Positions 40,078 to 44,360 of a stretch of DNA of 44,360 bases are shown piece after piece; position 1 is the stretch's first letter; each line of letters starts with the position of its first letter. The notes under the pieces were generated by a model. It saw only the letters and a program-made list of their open reading frames with translations. It searched no databases and was not told the origin of the DNA. Origin of the DNA: a virus; the IMG/VR virus record IMGVR_UViG_3300020215_000020, positions 1 to 44,360 of that record; one strand, 5' to 3'. Both the position numbers and the translations under genes were made by a program.

Positions 40078-40440
40078 CTAGATCGGGCAAGACCCGTAGC
40101 GAGCCGACACGAGGAAGTGCGAGGTGCCTCCCTGCGTGGTCGTGGTGCCGACGTGCGGCGTGAACGTGTAGACGACCGGGGTCGCCGTTGACGTGGCATG
40201 CGACTGAATGCAGCCAACCTCAGCGGAAGACGTGGCCGTATTCGAGGTGTCGAGCTTCAGGTCGTCGCCTCGAAGCTCACCGTTCGCGCGCGGCGAGTTG
40301 GTGCTTGCGCTCACTCCGTTCGGGAAGCGCGTACCTTCTGCGCCGAGCGAGAAGTCAAAGGCTGATGCAAGTTGGACAAGGCCAACGGCTGCGAGAATTA
40401 CCAGCGCAACCACTCCTGCCCACTGCTGAAGAGAGTTCAT
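40078..40440 (-). CDS. Signal-anchored small protein, 120 residues
   Basis: N-terminal hydrophobic helix WAGVVALVILAAVGLVQLASA, then a Ser/Thr-rich domain with FPNGVSASTNSP, a central Cys and a C-terminal Cys (GSCPI). The repeat-free beta-rich body resembles the neighbouring 145-residue protein in layout, so the two may be distant paralogues. Follows the major capsid gene. Confidence 0.65.
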   Translation of the reverse strand: MNSLQQWAGVVALVILAAVGLVQLASAFDFSLGAEGTRFPNGVSASTNSPRANGELRGDDLKLDTSNTATSSAEVGCIQSHATSTATPVVYTFTPHVGTTTTQGGTSHFLVSARYGSCPI

Positions 40441-40465
40441 AGTAGGGTTGCGATAACGCTAGTAA

Positions 40466-41434
40466 TTACGCGGTGCCGTTGCTGCCCACATAGCCGAACC
40501 AACTTCCGATGAAGTGGCTCTCCATGTACTTGGCACGCTCGATGAACGTGTCGTTTGCGGTAGCCTCAGGCGGGATGAGCCGCGTCGAGAGGTCCACGAG
40601 GACACGACGCGATGCCTGCGCATTGCGGGACACGACGTGGTACGACGTGTTCGCGTTGCTGTTGCTGTTGTAGGTCGAGCCGAGGAAGATCGACGACTTG
40701 ATCGAGACCTGTCCGTAGATGGTCTTGAAGACGTTGATCTGGTTCTCACCTGCGAACGGCACGAGGTCGCTATCGAGGGTCTCGTGCGCCGTCTTCAAGA
40801 GAATGAACGGGGTGAGGATGCCCTCGAAGACCTGGCCGCCGGCCTCGCCGTCCTGCGCCTTCTGATTGGCAAGCGACTGCACGACGGTCCAAAGACCATC
40901 GGCTGAGAGCGCTGGGGTCTCAAGGTTGTCGATGTTGACGCCCTTGAGGGTCGTGTGGCTGTTCGATGCCCACGCATCGCCGTCAGGCGTGGTGGAAATC
41001 GCACCGTCAAACGCGTCACCGTAGGTGTCCTGAATGGTGGACTTGTCCTGGGTGAGGCGCGCGCGATCTGCGATCTGCTCGCCGATCATCTGACGCTTGT
41101 TAATGCCGGCCTGTTCCGTCTTGAACGCCTCGAATGAAACAGGGATCTGCTTCACCCACTTGCGCTGACGAACAGACTTCGTGTTGCCGATAAACGTGTC
41201 ATCGGACGGGAGGTCTTCCTGCTCGCCGACCTCATTGAAGGCACCGACGTTGCTGTCTTCATCCCAGATGTAGACCATTTCGTCAGCCTTGGACTGGCGG
41301 AAGAAGAACCCGTCACGAGCCGAGAGGTTGTCGGGCTGGTCGTCGCGCATGAATTTCTCATACACGACACCATTGATCGCCTTCTGGAATGCATCCGGCG
41401 ATAGCCCAGTTGTGTGACCACCTGTAGGGTTCAT
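40466..41434 (-). CDS. Major capsid protein
   Basis: 322 residues, consistent with an HK97-fold shell protein. Visible: SVRQRKWVKQIPVSFEAFK, NKRQMIGEQIADRARLTQDKS, DAWASNSHTTLKG and NQINVFKTIYGQVSIKSS. The last two patterns occur in Mu-type and related head proteins. It lies between a decoration-like gene and the tail genes, after a scaffold-like gene. No Shine-Dalgarno; the ATG follows AGCAATCAGTT. Confidence 0.85.
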   Translation of the reverse strand: MNPTGGHTTGLSPDAFQKAINGVVYEKFMRDDQPDNLSARDGFFFRQSKADEMVYIWDEDSNVGAFNEVGEQEDLPSDDTFIGNTKSVRQRKWVKQIPVSFEAFKTEQAGINKRQMIGEQIADRARLTQDKSTIQDTYGDAFDGAISTTPDGDAWASNSHTTLKGVNIDNLETPALSADGLWTVVQSLANQKAQDGEAGGQVFEGILTPFILLKTAHETLDSDLVPFAGENQINVFKTIYGQVSIKSSIFLGSTYNSNSNANTSYHVVSRNAQASRRVLVDLSTRLIPPEATANDTFIERAKYMESHFIGSWFGYVGSNGTA

Positions 41435-41474
41435 AACTGATTGCTGTTAAGTAGCTAGTAAAAGCTGCTGTTAA

Positions 41475-41999
41475 TTAGGAAACGTCGTGGCGGTATGCGC
41501 GAGCATCAACAACCACATCGAGCAAGCCGAGCGCGGTGTTGCCGCCAACGATTTCGAGGCCCGAGGTGTCTGCGGATGCAGCCTCCTTGATGGTGTAGAG
41601 TTCGCCACCATCTGCGCCGCCCGTCGCGCTGTAGTCGATGAGCGTGTAGTCACCGGTCACGCCGATGAGCTCAGACGAAGTGTCGATAGACGCTGCGGTC
41701 TCAGCCTTGCCGCGAAGGCGGCCGACGTAAGGGACCGGACAAGCGGCCTTCGCCTCGTGAGCAACGACGGTGCCGGTTGCAAGCGGAAGACAACGGGAAA
41801 TAGCCACACCACCGAAGCGATGGGTGCCGATAACCGGAGTGTCTGCTGCTGCGAGCACGTGCACATTTGCGGATGCTGCACCGGAGCTCGACGTGGCGAC
41901 CGAGTGAAGCGGTTCGCCAACCTCGTAGCGGGTGGCAGATGCGCCAATGCGACGGGTGATAACGGCCTGTGGGCCAATAACTGATAGGTCTCCCCTCAT
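41475..41999 (-). CDS. Head decoration-like protein
   Basis: 174 residues, Ala/Val/Thr-rich with beta pattern: YEVGEPLHSVA, RFGGVAISRCLPLATGTVV. It lies directly upstream of the major capsid gene, the normal position for a capsid-stabilising protein. No family recognised with certainty. Confidence 0.6.
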   Translation of the reverse strand: MRGDLSVIGPQAVITRRIGASATRYEVGEPLHSVATSSSGAASANVHVLAAADTPVIGTHRFGGVAISRCLPLATGTVVAHEAKAACPVPYVGRLRGKAETAASIDTSSELIGVTGDYTLIDYSATGGADGGELYTIKEAASADTSGLEIVGGNTALGLLDVVVDARAYRHDVS

Positions 42000-42086
42000 A
42001 GGATTGATTGTTACCGTTGCTAAGCGACAAGCGCTTAGCGCTGCGAGATGTACTCGCGTTAGTAAGTTTCAGAGAGGACTAGGAGG

Positions 42087-42782
42087 CTACTCAATCCACG
42101 TGTCGCTTTTCAGGTCACGCATATAGAGGGTCTTTCCGCCGCCGAGCTTCTTGGCGTAGACCCGTTTCACGGGGTCCCACACGTAGCCGGCGTCCTTGAT
42201 GCCCTTGCGGTCCGCGGCCGACATTTTCGGCTCGGGCGTTGCGGGGGGATCGCGGTGTACGGAGGAGGTGCCAGCCCCCACGGTCTCCTTGGCCTTTGCA
42301 GCGCGCTCAACCTCGGAGGATTTCGCGACGTTGCGCTTGCGGTCCACGATGGCCTTCGCTTCCTCCATCTGCTCGCGAAGCGAAAGGTTGACGGGGAAGC
42401 TACGGTTCTTCCATGTGGCAAGGATGGCCTTGGCGTGTGCGTCGCTCTCGGCAAGGGAACGGGCGGTCTCAGTGAGTGCCGTGTCGTTCTGCTGCCGATC
42501 GCGCTGGGCGAGGAGGTCATTGAGCTCGCGCCTGGTGAGCGGACGATCTTCGTCGTCCTGCTCCTCTTCCTCTCCGTCATCACCCGCGGCCTCGCGGATC
42601 GCTTTGCGCTCCTTGAAGGCGATGGTGGCACGGACAGGATCGGCGCGGCCTGCTTCCTCGGCGGCTATCGCCTCATAGTCCTGATCGTCTTGTGAAGAAC
42701 TTTCTTCTTCGGTAGCTGAGGTTTCCTCAGCTTCAGCAGTCTCTTCGACTGCATCGGCGTCTGCCGTCTGGTGTTCATCCAT
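42087..42782 (-). CDS. Scaffold-like protein
   Basis: 231 residues: a very acidic N-terminus (Glu/Asp/Ser-rich, about 1-45), a charged helical middle (RRELNDLLAQRDRQQ) and a basic C-terminus (LGGGKTLYMRDLKS). Acidic-helical-basic order and position between portal-region genes and the capsid fit a head-assembly scaffold. The remaining 42783-42963 stretch has a CCGACA...TGTCGG hairpin and no gene. Confidence 0.65.
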   Translation of the reverse strand: MDEHQTADADAVEETAEAEETSATEEESSSQDDQDYEAIAAEEAGRADPVRATIAFKERKAIREAAGDDGEEEEQDDEDRPLTRRELNDLLAQRDRQQNDTALTETARSLAESDAHAKAILATWKNRSFPVNLSLREQMEEAKAIVDRKRNVAKSSEVERAAKAKETVGAGTSSVHRDPPATPEPKMSAADRKGIKDAGYVWDPVKRVYAKKLGGGKTLYMRDLKSDTWIE

Positions 42783-42963
42783 AGAATGGCATCGTATTGT
42801 CAGCCCCGTCGGGCATCACTGAGCTAATAGTGTTGGTAGCATCCGGGTATCGCTAGCCGGTGGCGCAGCCTTCCTCGGTAGAGAGGAGCTTGGGCCGACA
42901 CTCACCGTGGCGAATGTCGGTCTAAGCTTCCCTCGGAGCCCCACAGGCGGGCGTTCGAGCGGC

Positions 42964-43347
42964 TTAGATTTTCTTGAGTGCGGTCTTGAGGATGTCCCAG
43001 GTGAATTCAAGCATCTTGGCTGCTTCGAGCTGGGCGAGGGTCGTTGCCTCGCGCATCTTGAGGTTCACGTGATACTTCACCTCGCGGTCAAGGATCTTGA
43101 ACGTCAGAGAGCTGCGGATGAGCCCTACCTCGTGTCTGAGGGTCTCCAGCTGCGCGGTGAGCATCGGCTGGCCCTCGAACATCATCACTCCGTCCTGCAC
43201 TCGGAGAATGTCATCTGCACTTACCGTGTTAAAGAGCTTCTCGGTTGCCTGCGTGAGGATGGCCTGCCGGTCCTGGTCGGTCGCGGAGGCTAGATAATCG
43301 TCTAGGTCCGTGAACCCGCCCAGCCGGCGAATGAGCCACTCGCGCAT
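42964..43347 (-). CDS. Unknown phage protein, 127 residues
   Basis: Helical, soluble. N-terminus MREWLIRRLGGFTDLDDYLAS, with QLETLRHEVGLIRSSLTFKILD near the middle and a basic end. The ATG lies three bases after the preceding TAG stop. Possibly a head-completion or accessory structural protein by position. No function claimed. Confidence 0.65.
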   Translation of the reverse strand: MREWLIRRLGGFTDLDDYLASATDQDRQAILTQATEKLFNTVSADDILRVQDGVMMFEGQPMLTAQLETLRHEVGLIRSSLTFKILDREVKYHVNLKMREATTLAQLEAAKMLEFTWDILKTALKKI

Positions 43348-43350
43348 GGG

Positions 43351-43710
43351 CTACTTCTTCTTCGTCGCCCGCTTCTTCGTGGTCGCAGCCTTCTGCTCAA
43401 GCGTCGGCTCCTGGTCCTCAGGAAGCTCGACGCTCTGCCCGTTCACGCGGAAGACGTAGACGATCTCCGGAGCCTTGCGAGCAGCCTTCCTCTTGAAATC
43501 GAAGAAGGAGCCGGTCTTGACCTTCTGCCCCTCGCGGCCGCGGATGAGCCCGCCCTGGCGGTCGTACTCCGTAAGGATATCGAGCGGGTCGGCGTCCTCG
43601 CCAAGCCCGTTCACGAACGCGCCCTCTGAATTGGTGGTGCCAACCACGACACGCTCAACCTTGTCTTCGTTGACAAGCTCAAACGTGCCGAACTTAGTCT
43701 CTACTATCAT
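43351..43710 (-). CDS. Unknown phage protein, 119 residues
   Basis: Beta-rich body (KFGTFELVNEDKVERVVVG, APEIVYVFRVNGQSVEL) with a Lys-rich C-terminus. It is the first gene after portal in transcription order. A minus-strand ATATAATG lies near 43750. Function unknown. Confidence 0.65.
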   Translation of the reverse strand: MIVETKFGTFELVNEDKVERVVVGTTNSEGAFVNGLGEDADPLDILTEYDRQGGLIRGREGQKVKTGSFFDFKRKAARKAPEIVYVFRVNGQSVELPEDQEPTLEQKAATTKKRATKKK

Positions 43711-43759
43711 GGTGTGCAGTGGTTATTCTCATAAATCCGACCTTAGCTTCATTATATGC

Positions 43760-44360
43760 TCACGAAAGCAAGCCGGTGGCTGCCGGGACTGTGGATTGCG
43801 TGGCCTTGTTCTGAGCCTGTTGACCGAAGGTGGTCTGCGGTGGTGCGCCGGCCGCCATCGGATCGCCCCCGCCAAGGAGGCTGGGGAGCATTGAAAGGCC
43901 CGCCTCCTGCTTCTTCATGAGGTCGTCGGTGTCGCCCTTGTAGAAGGAGTAGAGCGTCTTTCGGGTAAGCGCTTCGAGATCGACGAACGGGTTCGCGGCG
44001 AACTGCGCATAGACCTGGCTGCCGATCGCCTGCATCCACTCCTCGTTCCGGGGGAACATCTCCTCAGGCTCGATGCGGCAGAGGTACTTCATCATCGAGA
44101 AGCGCTGCGGGTTCACGCGGTAGATGTGCTTCTTGTTGTGGGGGTAGCCCGCCTCCTCAAGGAGCTTGAGGTTCTCCTCCTCCATCTCGTCGTCAGAGAG
44201 CTCCATACCAAGGAGCGCCTCGTCAAACCGGATCACTTTGTCGACTTGGCGACCGTCCACCACCTTCGCCTTGAGGAGAAGCGTGCGGTACTTCAAGCGG
44301 GTGTTCTCCCCAACGAGCTCGTCCACCTCGGCGGTCGAGAGGTTGTTGACCACGATGTCG
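43760..44360 (-). CDS. Portal protein, C-terminal part (continues at base 1530..1)
   Basis: This is the 3' end of the portal gene; the internal ATG at 44353 is not the start. The circular unit contributes the last 157 residues, 44233 down to 43760. They include an acidic helical segment and a low-complexity Gly/Ala/Gln/Thr-rich tail, as is common at portal C-termini. The stop is TGA. The next late gene (119 residues) begins at 43710. Confidence 0.8.
   Translation of the reverse strand, partial: DIVVNNLSTAEVDELVGENTRLKYRTLLLKAKVVDGRQVDKVIRFDEALLGMELSDDEMEEENLKLLEEAGYPHNKKHIYRVNPQRFSMMKYLCRIEPEEMFPRNEEWMQAIGSQVYAQFAANPFVDLEALTRKTLYSFYKGDTDDLMKKQEAGLSMLPSLLGGGDPMAAGAPPQTTFGQQAQNKATQSTVPAATGLLS
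44234..44360. repeat. Terminal redundancy, right copy
   Basis: Second copy of the 127-bp sequence at 1-127. Joining 44233 to 1 keeps the portal frame open: codons from 1530 end exactly at base 1 and the next codon begins at 44233. Confidence 0.93.

Noticed and set aside
24270-43350. Stop-codon reassignment because of frequent TAG
   Set aside because: Each TAG follows a full-length product and precedes a new start; no conserved gene is interrupted by in-frame TAG.
1-44360. CRISPR array, retron or diversity-generating retroelement
   Set aside because: No regularly spaced direct repeats, no reverse transcriptase motif, no TR/VR pair seen.

Overview
The window is the whole genome of a temperate, short-tailed (podovirus-like) phage, opened at an arbitrary point. 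Bases 1-127 and 44234-44360 are identical, so the unit closes into a circle of 44,233 bp, and one gene (portal) runs across the join in frame. The DNA is GC-rich. An alphaproteobacterial host, probably a sphingomonad or relative, is inferred from three things: a cargo protein with a PEPxxWA-CTERM sorting tail, an attP core matching the 5' half of a tRNA-Gly(TCC) gene, and a small protein (19692-19901) of a type common in alphaproteobacteria.

Late block, minus strand. It starts near 6253, runs down through position 1, across the join, and on to 25349. In transcription order: an 88-residue protein, a phage GroEL, small unknowns, terminase small and large subunits, portal, two small head proteins, scaffold-like protein, decoration-like protein, major capsid protein, two small signal-anchored proteins, a tail adaptor-like protein, a nozzle-like protein, a glycine-rich fibre, a transglycosylase virion protein, an ejection-like protein, a collagen-like fibre, a long Ser/Thr-rich fibre, a second glycine-rich fibre, a holin-like protein, a two-domain cysteine-peptidase lysin and a second holin-like protein. 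Five proteins here carry Sec-type N-termini, which is unusual for phage structural genes. Genes are packed stop-to-start, often as TAG followed within a few bases by ATG, almost always without a Shine-Dalgarno sequence.

Accessory block, about 6.4-19.9 kb. It contains a plus-strand chain of tiny overlapping ORFs, a DUF2283 protein, an ArdC-like zincin, a DUF932 protein, an XRE regulator, a CHC2 primase-like protein without TOPRIM, and a four-gene DNA-transfer-like module. That module has a replication-relaxation-like protein, a VirD4/TraG-HerA-type ATPase, a partner protein and what looks like a catalytically dead ATPase paralogue. Just upstream of it lies a 140-nt nested inverted repeat. Then come an AlpA-like excisionase, a tyrosine integrase, attP with arm sites, and a divergent pair of a PEPxxWA-CTERM protein and an XRE regulator. 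Most starts here have good Shine-Dalgarno sequences.

Early and recombination block, about 19.9-25.1 kb. A minus-strand operon coupled by ATGA overlaps encodes an unknown protein, an HNH nuclease, RusA and a 37-residue protein. A second minus operon encodes a ribbon-helix-helix-like protein and an unknown. Divergent from it, a plus-strand operon encodes a PD-(D/E)XK nuclease and a probable SSB (tail EDIPF) with small membrane proteins. The intergenic region between them has a consensus DnaA box and two iteron-like repeats and is a candidate origin. No DNA polymerase, replicative helicase, long tail tape measure, CRISPR array or complete tRNA was seen.
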